Positions 12,101 through 23,974 of a stretch of DNA of 64,000 nt are shown one piece after another (positions within the stretch are counted from its first letter, which is position 1; every line of letters begins with the position of its first letter). The notes beneath the pieces were generated by a model. It made no database searches. It had not been told where the DNA came from and was given only the letters and a program-made list of their open reading frames with translations. Position numbers and translations under genes: made by a program. The DNA lies in contig CM037588.1 in assembly GCA_021018995.1 (NCBI GenBank), forward strand, positions 139,869,725-139,933,724, given 5' to 3'. Source of the stretch: Chloranthus sessilifolius (lineage: Eukaryota; Streptophyta; Magnoliopsida; Chloranthales; Chloranthaceae).

Positions 12101-12621
12101 GTTCTACAAGCGATCTCATGGCGAGGTACCAGCGAGATTTTTATTCTTGGTATGTTCCCAAAGCCTTCAATTTTATGAGTCACAAATTTTATTCTTGATA
12201 TGTTCTCGAGCCATCAAATTTTGAGGTAGTAGATGTTTTCCAATTGATTTATTCCTCAAATCAACGATATTTGAACTATAACTTTCTTTACTTTTACAGA
12301 GGAATTTTCTCCCTCATTTTCATGCTGATTAGGGCTCGACATTTATGATATCGCTAATTGCCCAATACAAGAATGTAGAGATATTCCGAAACAAGTCAAT
12401 GGTTTCGATTGTGGTGTATTTGTGATGAAATATGTCGATCATTCCTCTCGTGGTTTTCCATATAACTTCACTAAGGTACTTCCTATGGTAAAATTGATCC
12501 GCACTTTTTTTGTACACACTTCCGCAATAGTGTTAATCGCTCCATGTGTGTTTAGGATGACATGGATTCGTTTAGGAGGACGATAGCGTTGGAAATCCTA
12601 CGTAAGAAGGCCTTACCATAG
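9142..12621 (+). CDS. Ulp1/SENP-type (C48) cysteine protease gene, multi-exon, with a DUF1985-like N-terminal region
   Basis: About 14 exons can be read: 9142-9774, 9868-9999, 10075-10224, 10327-about 10550, 10624-10764, 10855-10893, 10974-11090, about 11230-11286, about 11380-11463, 11552-11644, 11739-11911, 12018-12125, 12333-12475 and 12556-12621 (TAG). The N-terminal exon resembles the plant domain found with transposon-associated Ulp1 genes. The C-terminal exons carry the catalytic triad: His in GHWALF (12045-12047), Asp in EILDSF (12096-12098) and Cys in NGFDCGVFVMKY (12410-12412). Such enzymes cleave SUMO or similar isopeptide bonds; the substrate here is unknown. One intron (11645) uses a GC donor, GCAAGT. 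An in-frame TGA near 10504 and unclear joins at exons 8-9, 11-12 and 12-13 suggest decay or missed exons. The first exon is not identified. Plant genes of this class are often carried by MULEs. Confidence 0.7.
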
Positions 12622-13033
12622 GTACTTTAAGATCAACATATTTTATTACTCGAAATCTTACTTTTGGTGGAGGGGCATTGAAACCATTACTCGTTACCAT
12701 AGGTTCTTTTGTTACCATAGGTACTAGTTACCATAGGTATTTTTGTTGGAGGGGCATTTTTATTACTTACTAGTTACAGAATTGAAGAGAAAATAAGAAC
12801 TTATTGGGTATTTTTATTCTTGCAATTTCTTCATATTTTTTGCCCATTGAACGATTCTATCATGATGGGTTTTATTGGACAGGCTTGTTTCATCAAAGGG
12901 AATTCTAGAAGAGGAATTAAAACGTGGTGCGTAACAAGTTTGGTGCAAGTTTGACCTGGGAGACACCCTAGTTGGACATATCCATAAATGACTACTTCTT
13001 GCAAGGTCTAACCAGTTTGGAGAGGGTATGACC
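12622..13033. other. 3' flank of the protease gene and insertion target of element A
   Basis: Short repeats of GTTACCATAGGT occur at 12670-12750. Near 12950 GACCTGGGAGACACCCTAG is almost repeated across the element A insertion point (GACCTGGAG at 13029-13038 continuing as ACACCCTAGC after 23051). Element A therefore entered one copy of a short local duplication. Confidence 0.6.
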
Positions 13034-13038
13034 TGGAG

Positions 13039-15235
13039 TGTAAAGACCCGTATTTTGAACCCGAGTTAGACTGACCCTGTGTGTGTATTCGGCTCGGCAA
13101 CCGACGTCACCATTTGTTTTGGATTTTCATCTAGATGTGATTGTGCGGACAGATTTTAATTTAGAGCCCATTTGGACCCTCGTGCGAAAGTTGTGCACCG
13201 ACCTCGGTGTAGCCGCTCAACACCGGACTTGAGTTTTAAAATTAGAAGTGTATAATACATAAGATGTGTGTGTGTGTTTTACTTTGTGAGCAATCCTATT
13301 ATAAGAAGGAATTGCATTCCCGTATTATACTAGGTTTTGTTAAGAGAGGATAGTTACCCAACCGTGTGAAACTCCTTCTTCTCTCTTCTTCAATCATCGT
13401 AGGAGATCGGTTTAGAAAACCTCCTTCTCTAGAACCCTCTTTGTTGAAAGCACTTAAACCTTAGAAAGAACTTGAATCAACCTTGGATTCGTAGTTGGCT
13501 ATTGGGAGAGGTTGAGATCATTGGGGGCGTGTTGGAGTTGTCTCTGTGAACTCGTGGGATCGATCGCGGCGCGAATCGTTGAGGAAACCCGTCGGTTTCG
13601 TTTCGAAGCTCCATTCGCGTGACTCTAATCTAGGAATCCTTAGATTAAAGGTACGTTTTAATTAAACTTTTTGATTAAATCATTAGATTAGCCATGGGTT
13701 TTTCTTTGGGATGTATGGGTTTCGATTCGGGTGAAAACCAGCGAAATCGTGTCGTTGTAGCTCGCTCGAACGAGCTATTATCATCGCTCGAGCGAGGTAT
13801 CACCGAACTCCGACATTGCCTTATTATTTTAGTCATAACATTTTATCCCGAACTCCGATTGCGACGATTCTTTTTGCGTTGGAAAGCTAATAGAAAAATC
13901 TACAACTTTTATGTTTTGACCAACGCATGGATCAATCATCTTGATAGTCAAAAATATATAAGAATGTTACGTCAAATTCTAGGATTGGCACAACTTGCCT
14001 GTTTTGACTTGTTTTTGAGGAAACGCTTAAATAGGTCTATATTATTAGTAATTAGAGTTTATCTTAATGCATGAACGCATATTGTGATGTAGATTGAGGG
14101 CGAGAGGCCATCAATAGGACTTTGCTTGACTTCGCATTACTCCGAGTTTTGGTAGGAGAATCTCATCTTTACAGTATTTTATTTTAATTCGCATAGATAT
14201 TTTGAATTAAAATCTTTGAACTTACATATGCCATTGAAATCACATCATAAATTGATATGAATGAGAAAATCTAAATCTACGAATCACGAAACACGAATAC
14301 CTTAAGCTACGAAAATCTGAAATCAAGAACCTGAACTATGTATAAGAGACTTGCATCTGATTTATATTAGTATCTGCATTTGTTTTATGATTGACCTGAA
14401 CGACCCCTCAAAAATTCCTGAACAACTTCCTGGCACAGGTTTCCCTCATTACGCATGGGGCTTGTTGCATCCTGAAAAAGGGTTCATGAACGACGATGGT
14501 AGGTAGGGGTTCCCATCGGCTATATTCCTGCTCTCGAGATATAGTTTACTCGGGAGGTATTTTAAGTTAAGGATTAAGTCATGAATTGCTGAACTTTGCA
14601 TATAAAAGTTAGAGAAACTAAGACATCAAACATCAGATTCATTCTTGAAACTGTTTTCACACATTTAGAAATAAATCTTATATATGGTTTCCGCACCTAA
14701 ATTCAGTTTATTATCTGCTTATATGTTTGACAAGCTATATTTCGATATTTGTTTTGAAACCATGTTAGTTAAAGTAAAATGCCGTAGATGTCTTTCTTCT
14801 ACTGAGCTTTGTTGGTTAGCTCACTCCGACTATACGTCCGAGTTCGTAATCGACGTGGCTATTCGTATCGTGGAGATCGATCCATTACGTGCTTGAGGAA
14901 GAGCTTGAGGTTCCTCCTGAGGAGTTTTTCCCAGTATAGAACTTACTGATTTTCTTATTTGTGGTGAGAGTTAGACTTGAATTTGTGGGCCCATTTTAGT
15001 TGGATATCATAGTTTTATACTTGACGTTGATTTTTGTTATGAGCCATATTTCGATGATGGTCGGCCATCATCGGTGGTTCTTTACTTTTAATTGCCTCCG
15101 CATTTATTTTAGCTATGGATAATTATTGCGCTTTACTCTGATATGTGCCCTGTTTGTCCGACTTATCGTTTATTCGATAGGTTGGCGAACCGGCCTTTCC
15201 TATACCTGAAGGATTGGAAAAGTCGGGTCGTCACA
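13039..15235 (+). repeat. 5' LTR of element A
   Basis: It runs from TGTAAAGACCCGTATTTTGA to GGGTCGTCACA (2197 bp) and matches 20834-23046 along its length. It contains a TATA-like CTATTATAAGAAGG near 13289 and a pair of GC-rich palindromes (CTCGAACGAG and CTCGAGCGAG) near 13768-13796. Confidence 0.95.
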
Positions 15236-15237
15236 GT

Positions 15238-15250
15238 TGGTATCAGAGCC
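15238..15250 (+). promoter_or_regulatory. Primer-binding site of element A
   Basis: TGGTATCAGAGCC lies two bases after the 5' LTR and is complementary to the 3' end of plant initiator methionine tRNA. Confidence 0.92.
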
Positions 15251-15407
15251 ATGGTTTTTAGATTCTCTAAGGACCCATGAGAACCAACCGTGACCCGGTA
15301 CAGTTCGCATCAGAGTCATGTCGTTAGGTCCAGAATCACTAGTACTGTTTGTGATTATCTTTACAATCAATGTTGACTGATGTTGTGGTGTTCACAATGA
15401 TGATCGG

Positions 15408-16674
15408 ATGGCCCTAAGATTTAGAGGCAGAGGCAGGTAGGACGGTGCCTTTAGAGGACATTCACGGTTGTCGGTACATCAAGGGAGTTGCCTTCGCATC
15501 CGGTTCTAATGCACATCCCTATAGGAGCCGGAGTTGATAGAGGTCGGTGAAAGAATGGAACAAGTGTTGGAAAGTCGGCCACCAACATTGCTCGAGACCG
15601 CATCTATGGCTCAAGATCGCGAATCGCCAAAGAAGCGAGCTGATTTACGCTAGACAACAACAACAATCATCGATTTGTCAATTCGAGGATGAGACCTCCA
15701 AATTTTCTGCAAACGGACCGAAGGTTGGTTGGATGAGATGGAAAAGATCTTGAGGTGCTTCGATTGCAGATGTCGAGAAAGGTTAGATGGGCAACCTTCA
15801 AACTGGATGGACAAATTTGGACCATGGTGGAAGTCCGTGGCTAGACACCGGGAGCAGGAGTTTCCCAATACTCCTTGGACATGGGCTGAGTTTATCGAAG
15901 CGTTCAACGATCAGTACTTTCCCAAGATCGTTAGGCATCAGATGGAAGTTCAGTTCATCGAGCTGAAGTAGGGGACAATGTCAGTGCGTGAGTATGGAGA
16001 TGAGTTCACGCGACTTTCAAGGTTTGCACCTCAACATGTGGCCACCGATATGATGAAGGCCAGAAAATTTCAGCTGGGTCTTAGGCCGAGTATACAAGAG
16101 AGCGTGGCTATGTGGGAAATGGAAACATATGGAGGAGTACTGTCAAAGGCCCTCATAGCAGAGGAAGAAATTCAAAAGCAGTTTTTGAGAAGCAGTCAGC
16201 CAAACAAGGACTGGGTTGTACAAGGGCAGTCAGGTACTTATGAAAATAAGAGGGCCAAGTTTACAAAGCCGCCAGTGAACCTTACTCAACCTGCATTTTC
16301 TAGACCAACATTTTCTTCTGGACCGACCCCTTATCAGAGATTGGCAGCATCATCACCTGTGCAATCCGTACGACCAGCGGGTTCTAACGCTAGTGGAGCT
16401 TCAGTGGCACAGGGATCCTCTCGTGCACCATCTTTTGTTTCGGTCACTATGTGCCTAAGGTGCGGGAAACCATACAAGACCGAGGATTGTAGGAGGAACA
16501 CTGGAGCGTGTTTTCAGTGTGGCACAATAGGACACATGGTTAAGGATTGTCCTCAGGAGGACAAGGGAAGAACTAGTTCGGCTTCTACTCAAAGATCGAC
16601 CCGACCTACTGTTCAAGGTCGAGCTTATGCCGTGATGGCTCAAGAAGCTGAAACATCGAACGACGTGATCCAAG
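15408..16674 (+). mobile_element. gag region of element A, fossil
   Basis: The region begins with an R-G-R-G-rich leader (ALRFRGRGR). It continues with the Ty3 gag core (WKSVARHREQEFPNTPWTWA, FNDQYFPKIVR, MSVREYGDEFTRLSRFAP) and ends with two CCHC knuckles (CLRCGKPYKTEDC and CFQCGTIGHMVKDC). It would form the nucleocapsid shell. It is broken. Confidence 0.88.
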
Positions 16675-16811
16675 GTATTATTAAAAGTTGAGATGTCTTC
16701 TTATTTTATGTGTTATATATAATTGCTTGATATTTAATAAATTTTGTTAATAAGTTATGGATGAACACACATGCTTAGAAACTTTTAATTGAAACGTTTG
16801 CCTAAACTAAG
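16675..16811 (+). other. Spacer between gag and protease of element A with GT...AG ends
   Basis: A 137 bp AT-rich segment separates the zinc-knuckle region from the protease. It starts GTATTATTAAAAG and ends AACTAAG. Segments at the matching position occur in elements B (29935-30110) and C (38356-38482). It has the look of an intron; whether it is spliced cannot be told from sequence. Confidence 0.55.
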
Positions 16812-19800
16812 GTACCCTTTTTATGCATCGGGGGAGCGATGTAAGCAAAACCGAAGCGCGAGTGTTAATAGACCCTGGGTCTACACATTCTTTTGTTACT
16901 CCATTGTTCGCTGAGAAGTTGGGAATCATTCTCAAGGCCCTTGATTTCATCTTGGCAGTGTCAATTCCTACGGGCAACTCAGTGAGCACCGATACCATGT
17001 GTCAATCAGTTATTGTGATGATCGAAGACCACGAGACAGTGGCTGATTTGATCATTTTGAGCATGGAAGGGTTCGACGTGATACTAGGGATGGATTGGTT
17101 ATCTACTTACCATGCGAGGGTGGATTGTCTTCGAAAGATTGTAACATTCCGCCCGCCGAAGAGAAAATCTTTTCGATTTTGCAGAGTCAAATCTTGTGTG
17201 ATACCGTTTATCTCTGCCATTCGAGCAGACCATATGATGAGGAACGGGTGTTGTGGTTATCTGGCCTACTTGCAAGAACATAAGGAGGAGAAGAAAAATA
17301 TTGCAGATATTACGATTGCTTGCAAGTATTCAGATGTTTTTCCTGAAGATCTACCGGGATTACCACCTGACAGGGAGATTGAGTTTGCAATTGAGTTAGC
17401 GCCGGGTACTGAACCAGAATCAAAAGCTCCGTATCGAATGGCGCCTGCAGAATTGAAAGAGTTGAAGGAACAGCTTCAGGAACTGCTAGATAAGGGCTTT
17501 ATTAGACCGAGTGTGTCACCCTGGGGAGCACCGGTTCTATTCGTAAAGAAGAAAGACGGTTCAATGCGGCTTTGCATCGATTACCGCCAGCTAAATAAGT
17601 TGACAATTAAGAACCGTTATCCACTTCCAAGAATTGATGATCTGTTCGATCGCCATAAGGAGCAAGGTTCTTCTCAAGATCGACTTGAGGTCGCTACCAT
17701 CGGTTGAAAGTTAAGTCCAAGACATTCAGAAGATGCGTTGAACCCGATATGGGCACTACGAGTTCTTGGTCATGCCATTTGGGTTGACAAACGCACCCGC
17801 GTCATTTATGGACTTGATGAACCGGATATTCAAGTCACATTTGGACAAGTCTGTAGTAGTTTTTGTAGATGACATCCTCATCTATTCAAAGACGTGAGAA
17901 GAACATGAGCAACATCTGTGAGTGGCTCTACAAACCCTTAGAGACCATCAGTTATACGCAAAACTTAGTAAGTGTGAGTTTTGGCTTGAGCAGGTCAGTT
18001 TCCTAGGCCATGTTATCTCTGAGACCGGTATTACAGTTGACCCAGCAAAGATTGAGTCAATGATGAATTGGGAACATCCAAAGACCGTTACGGAGGTTCG
18101 TAGTTTCCTCGGTTTGGCAGGATACTGCAGAAGGTTTGTGGAGGGCTTCTCCAAGATATCAGGTCCTCTTACACAACTTACGAAGAAGAATACTAAATTT
18201 GATTGGACAGAGCAGTGTGAGCAAAGTTTTTAGGAACTCAAGAAACGATTGACTCATCAGCCAAGATTGCTATACCATCGAGCGGGGAGGCCTTGCAGAT
18301 ATCTGATGATGCATCATATGGGGTTTTAGGCTGTGTGTTTAACCAGAATGAGAGAGTCATTGCTTATGGGTCTAGACAGCTAAAAGACCATGACAAGAAT
18401 TACCCGACGCATGATCTTGAGTTGGCAGCAGTGATTTTTGCTCTGAAGATCTGGAGGCATTACCTTTATGGGGAGACCTTCGATATATTTACCGATCATA
18501 AGAGCCTAAAGTATCTCCTCTCACAAAAGGAGTTGAATATGAGACAGCGTCGATGGATGGAGTTTTTGAAAGATTATGATTGTACCATCCAGTACCACCC
18601 CGGGAAAGCAAACGTAGTGGCAGATGCGTTAAGTCAGAAGTTCTCTGCTCAGTTATCACATCTCACCGCAAGGGTGCAAAGATGGCATCTATTGGAAGAT
18701 ATGGCTCTAAGTAGCATGAGATTTGACGTAAAAGGTTCAATCGTTAATGGCTACTGCGGTGATTCGTTCCACCCTCTATGAGAACATTCGCAGACTTCAG
18801 ATGACGGATGATGAACTTATGGCTATCAGACGGGATGTGATTGGGGGAAGCAAAATAGATTTTTCTATCAAAGATGATGACACTTTGTTGTTTAGAAACC
18901 AGGTATGCGTACCAACTAGTACTTAGCTTCGGGACACTATTTTGGAAGAGGCTCATAAGTCTATGTACGCTATTCACCCTGGCAGTACCAAGATGTACCA
19001 GGACTTAAAGAAAAGCTTCTGGTGGAGAGGTTTAAATAAAGATGTCGCTGTGTATGTCTCGAGATGTCTTGTGTGTCAGCAAGTAAAGGTGGATCATCGA
19101 AATCCGGTAGGACTGTTGCAACCACTACCGATACCTGAGTGGAAATGGGAGGCCATTTCTATGGACTTTATTTTGGGATTGCCAAGAACATTAAGAAAAT
19201 ATAATGCCATCTGGGTCATTATAGATCGATTGACTAAGTCCGCACACTTCCTTCCTTATAATACGCCGTATACCGCCAACAAGCTCGCAGAATTATACAT
19301 CAAGGAGATAGTTAGGTAGCATGGTATACCGGTCAGTATCGTATCCGATAGAGACCCGATGTACACATCTCCTTTGGAGGAATGGGCTCTAGGCTCGATT
19401 ATAGTATAGCATTCCATCCTCAGACTGATGGGCAGACTGAGAGGGTGAATCAGATTATAGAAGATATGTTACGTGCTTGCATGTTGGATTTCCAGGGGTC
19501 ATGGGACCAACATTTACCGCTGATCGAGTTCGCCTACAATAACAGTTACCAGGCTAGCATCGGCATGGCGCCCTACGAAGCTTTGTATGGACGACGGTGC
19601 AGGTCTCCGCTTAATTGGGAAGAAGTGGGTGAGAAACTCATTTTAGGTCCCGAGATCATGGAGAATACAACCGAGACAGTTCGGTTAATCCGTGAGAGAC
19701 TACGCATTGCTCAAAGTCGTCAGAAGAGCTACGCTGATCTGAAAAGAAACCATATTGAGTTTAAGGTGGGAGATAACGTATTTGTCAAAATCTCTCCTAC

Positions 19801-20185
19801 AAAAGGCGTGATGCGTTTTGGGAAGCGTGGGAAGCTGAGTTCGTGCTATGTTGGACCTTTCGAGGTATTAGGCCGAGTCGGCGAGGTTGCCCATCGAGTA
19901 GCCTTGCCACCGCAGCTATCGGAAATACACAACGTGTTTCATGTGTCCATGTTACGAAGATATGTTAAGGACCCGACACATGTATTAGACTACCAGCCCA
20001 TTGAGCTCCAAGAAGACCTATCCTTGGTTGAGGAACCGATACGAATCTTGGATCGTAAAGAACAAATCTTACGGACAAAGAGCATTCCCTTAGTACTCGT
20101 GAAGTGGCGGAACCATTCTTCAGAGGAAGCCACATGGGAGCGTGAAGCGGAGATTCGCGAGCAATTTTCACAACTTTTCGAGTGA
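16812..20185 (+). mobile_element. pol region of element A (protease, RT, RNase H, integrase, chromodomain tail), fossil
   Basis: Recognisable parts are the aspartic protease near 16865 ([10 protein letters not shown]), reverse transcriptase from about 17400 to 18000 ([20 protein letters not shown]), RNase H near 18290-18640 ([11 protein letters not shown]), and the integrase zinc finger and core from about 18940 to 19600 (HPQTDGQTERVNQ). A chromodomain-like tail at about 20040-20185 has the form VKWRNHSSEEATWERE. Domain order protease-RT-RNase H-integrase is that of Ty3/gypsy. The region is broken in several places. Confidence 0.9.
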
Positions 20186-20833
20186 AGGTATATTGTAAAC
20201 TATAGTTATGTAAGAAAACCATACGTACCTTTAAATTCTTGAATTTGCTTCTTTAAAAAAAAAAAAAAAAAAAAGGGGAGAATTTCTTCAAAATCTTCAA
20301 TGTTAAATTGGTTCATAACATCGATGCTTTACATATATATCTATAACGATCACACAATAAAATCTTAAATGTCATATTTATTCATTCTCGGTTAGAACCG
20401 TATGTCTGTTGGAACCCGTGTCATCAGTTAGAACATGTTACCAGGCACATGATCATGCTTTTAAATAAGTGTTCGATTTTGACATCTGAAATTTCTGCTC
20501 AAATAATTACCAAAAGGGTGAGGTAGGTGTGTGTGCTAGGTTTGTGTCATGGTGAAGTATATTTCCAGGCACGTGACACTTGGGAAGGTATGCATCCATG
20601 TACGGATGCAATCCTCTATGGCAGTATGGGATGCCACACACAGTACATCCAGGTTACTACGGATCCCGACCCTTGAAAGCGTGCTTAGTGAAGCCTACCG
20701 CATCGCGACCAAAGTTCTTTGACTTTAGACTGTTTCGATTCTGCTTTATACTGGTGTTAGGATAAGGACTTACCGCAATTCGGTTTAGCTATCCGTACAT
20801 TTTCAAGGACGAAAATTCCTAAGGAGGGTAGAA
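20186..20833 (+). other. 3' non-coding region and polypurine tract of element A
   Basis: It holds an A tract at 20257-20274, a module conserved with element C (20568-20675) and the polypurine tract AAGGAGGGTAGA (about 20821-20832) directly before the 3' LTR. No extra reading frame is present, unlike elements B and C. Confidence 0.8.
20568..20675 (+). promoter_or_regulatory. Conserved hairpin module in the 3' region of element A
   Basis: GGCACGTGACACTTGGG is followed by the perfect hairpin GCATCCATGTACGGATGC (20592-20609) and by GTACATCCAGGTTACTACGG. The same string of motifs occurs in element C at 42539-42632 although the surroundings differ. Conservation of non-coding sequence suggests a shared cis-acting RNA or DNA signal; function is unknown. 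Confidence 0.7.
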
Positions 20834-23046
20834 TGTAAAGACCCGTATTTTGAACCCGAGTTAGACTGACCCTGTGTGTGTATTCGGCTCGGCAACCGAC
20901 GTCACCATTTGTTTTGGATTTTCATCTAGATGTGATTGTGCGGACAGATTTTAATTTAGAGCCCATTTGGACCCTCGTGCGAAAGTTGTGCACCGACCTC
21001 GGTGTAGCCGCTCAACACCGGACTTGAGTTTTAAAATTAGAAGTGTATAATACATAAGATGTGTGTGTGTGTTTTACTTTGTGAGCAATCCTATTATAAG
21101 AAGGAATTGCATTCCCGTATTATACTAAGTTTTGTTAAGAGAGGATAGTTACCCAACCGTGTGAAACTCCTTCTTCTCTCTTCTTCAATCATCGTAGGAG
21201 ATCGGTTTAGAAAACCTCCTTCTCTAGAACCCTCTTTGTTGAAAGCACTTAAGCCTTAGAAAGAACTTGAATCAACCTTGGATTCGTAGTTGGCTATTGG
21301 GAGAGGTTGAGATCATTGGGGGCGTGTTGGAGTTGTCTCTGTGAACTCGTGGGATCGATCGCGGCGCGAATCGTTGAGGAAACCCGTCGGTTTCGTTCCG
21401 AAGCTCCATTCGCGTGACTCTAATCTAGGAATCCTTAGATTAAAGGTATGTTTTAATTAAACTTTTTGATTAAATCATTAGATTAGCCATGGGTTTTGCT
21501 TTGGGATGTATGGGTTTCGATTCGGGTGAAAACCAGCGAAATCGCGTCGCTGTAGCTCGCTCGAACGAGCTATTATCATCGCTCGAGCGAGGTATCACCG
21601 AACTCCGATATTGCCTTAGTATTTTAGTCATAACGTTTTATCCCGAACTCCGATTGAGACGATTCCTTTTGCGTTGGAAAGCTAATAGAAAAATATACAA
21701 CTTTCATGTTTTGACCAATGCATGGATCAATCTTCTTGATAGTAAAAAATATATAAGAATGTTACGTCAAATTCTAGGATTGGCGCAACTTGCCTGTTTT
21801 GACTTGTTTTTGAGGAAACGCTTAAATAGGTCTATATTATTAGTAATTAGAGTTTATCTTAATGCATGAACGTATATTGTGATGTAGATTGAGGGCGAGA
21901 GGCCATCAATAGGACTTTGCTTGACTTCGCATTACTCCGAGTTTTGGTAGGAGAATCTCATCTTTACAGTATTTTATTTTAATTCGCATAGATATTTTGA
22001 ATTAAAATCTTTGAACTTACATATGCCATTGAAATCACATCTGTAAACTGAAATTGATATGAATGACTGAAAATCTAAATCTACCTGAATCCTGAAACCT
22101 GAATCTGCTTAAGCTCTGAAAATCTGAAATCAAGAACCTGAACTATGTATAAGAGACTTGCATCTGATTTATATTAGTATCTGCATTTGTTTTATGATTG
22201 ACCTGAACGACCCCTCAAAAATTCCTGAACAACTTCCTGGCACAAGTTTCCCTCATTACGCAGGGGCTTGTTGCATCCTGAAAAAGGGTTCATGAACGAC
22301 GATGGTAGGTAGGGGTTCCCATCGGCTATATTCCTGCTCTCGAGATATAGTTTACTCGGGAGGTATTTTAAGTTGAGGATTAAGTCATGAATTGCTGAAC
22401 TTTGCATATAAAAGTTAGAGAAACTAAGACACTGAAACACTGTATCTGTTCTTGAAACTGTTTTCACACATTTAGAAATAAATCTTATATATGGTTTCCG
22501 CACCTAAATTCAGTTTATTATCTGCTTATATGTTTGACAAGCTATATTCCGATATTTGTTTTGAAACCATGCTAGTTAAAGTAAAATGCCGTAGATGTCT
22601 TTCTTCTACTGAGCTTTGTTGGTTAGCTCACTCCGACTATACGTCACAGTGTTCTTAATCGACGTGGCTATTCGTATCGTGAGACCGATCCTCGACTACG
22701 CGTTCGAGGAAGAGCTTGAGGTTCCTCCTGAGGAGTTTTTCCCAGTATAGAACTTACTGATTTTCTTATTTGTGGTGAGAGTTAGACTTGAATTTGTGGG
22801 CCCATTTTAGTTGGATATCATAGTTTTATACTTGACGTTGATTTCTGTTATGAGCCATGTTTCGATGATGGTCAGCCATCATCGGTGGTTCTTTACTTTT
22901 AATTGCTTTCGCATTTATTTTAGCTATGGATAATTATTGCACTTTACTCTGATATGTGCCCTGTTTATCCGGCTTATCGTTTATTCGATAGGTTGGCGAA
23001 CCGGCCTTTCCTATACCTGAAGGATTGGAAAAGTCGGGTCGTCACA
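20834..23046 (+). repeat. 3' LTR of element A
   Basis: It runs from TGTAAAGACCCG to GGTCGTCACA (2213 bp) and pairs with the 5' LTR. Differences are sparse over most of the length and gather in patches near 22040-22110, 22425-22450 and 22640-22710. Confidence 0.95.
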
Positions 23047-23051
23047 TGGAG

Positions 23052-23974
23052 ACACCCTAGCTGGCTGCAAGGTTGGGACGCGTAGTAGTAACACCCATAT
23101 AACTATGGTTGGATAAAGAATTGCGGGGATGTCTTATTAGCATGGCTTGAAATATCGTCCAAGACAAGAAGTCTTGGGGGTCAGAGAAATGAGATTGGTG
23201 TGTGTTTCGCTCTCAGATGCAATATAGAAAATAATTATTTTATATTTTAATTTTTATAGGAAGTACTAATCATAAATTTTTTACACATTGCCCTATTTTG
23301 TTGTACTCTAATTCTGTATATGTGATGAACTCATGAATGGCTATCACAGTGTGTCGAAATCTGTACACCCTAATATACGTTATTATTCTTAATTTCTAAT
23401 GATTAATATTGAAGATAATTTATCCGACTGTATGCAATTGATTTATGGGTGTGATTCTTTTAACTGATGTTCCAATCATGCATGACCACTTGGGTATTTA
23501 GATTGATCAAAGACATTTTCCATGTGACATAATAGTAAAATATTATTCAATGGTGTTAGATTAAACACCTATTTTAATGGTATAAGATCATTAAAAGGGC
23601 TATTTTCGTGTCACACCATGATTCTAGACGTCTTGGTCTCGGGGCTATACAGGACAACTCAGAAATCCGATATTTCAAAACCATGTGTATAAGAAAGCAT
23701 GGGGTACAGTTGCATGTTAGTGAGCTGAAATCAAACCCCTCAATTATAAGTTGTTTCAGATTTGGGAAGTGGAGGCTTTCCCTTGGCTGTTGGCAATTCA
23801 TAACCAGAGCACCCAGCTATTGGCATGCCTGGGTGATGAAGCCGAAGTTGGTAGAAATTCCACTGTCCCTCTATTTCCTATCATATATCGATTAATATAA
23901 TGAACTTGAAAGGGTAATAGTTTAAAGTTCATTATTACTAATTCTGCTTTCCATTAATGTGTTGGTTATTTCAG
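23052..23974. other. Intergenic, right flank of element A
   Basis: A small hairpin, CCAAGACAAGAAGTCTTGG, lies near 23159-23177. An open frame of 95 codons (23608-23895) shows no family resemblance. A first exon for the ribosomal protein pseudogene that follows was looked for and not recognised. Confidence 0.45.

Larger units (their letters stand above)
13039..23046 (+). mobile_element. Ty3/gypsy chromovirus A (Tekay/Del-like), full-span but broken
   Basis: The element spans 10,008 bp with LTRs at both ends and the 5 bp target duplication TGGAG (13034-13038 and 23047-23051). Parts in order are 5' LTR, primer-binding site, gag with two zinc knuckles, protease, reverse transcriptase, RNase H, integrase, C-terminal chromodomain-like tail, 3' non-coding region and 3' LTR. 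Long LTRs and the tail motif VKWRNHSSEEATWERE point to the Tekay/Del clade. The LTRs agree closely outside a few patches, so insertion is fairly young on a plant timescale. The coding part is broken in several places. Confidence 0.93.

Noticed and set aside
9142-12621. Ulp1 gene and the MULE at 58-61 kb as parts of one Kaonashi-type element
   Set aside because: They are 46 kb apart, on opposite strands, with independent insertions between them, and no shared terminal repeats were seen.
23608-23895. Open frame of 95 codons between element A and the RPS29 pseudogene
   Set aside because: No family resemblance, and it does not fit as the missing first exon of RPS29.
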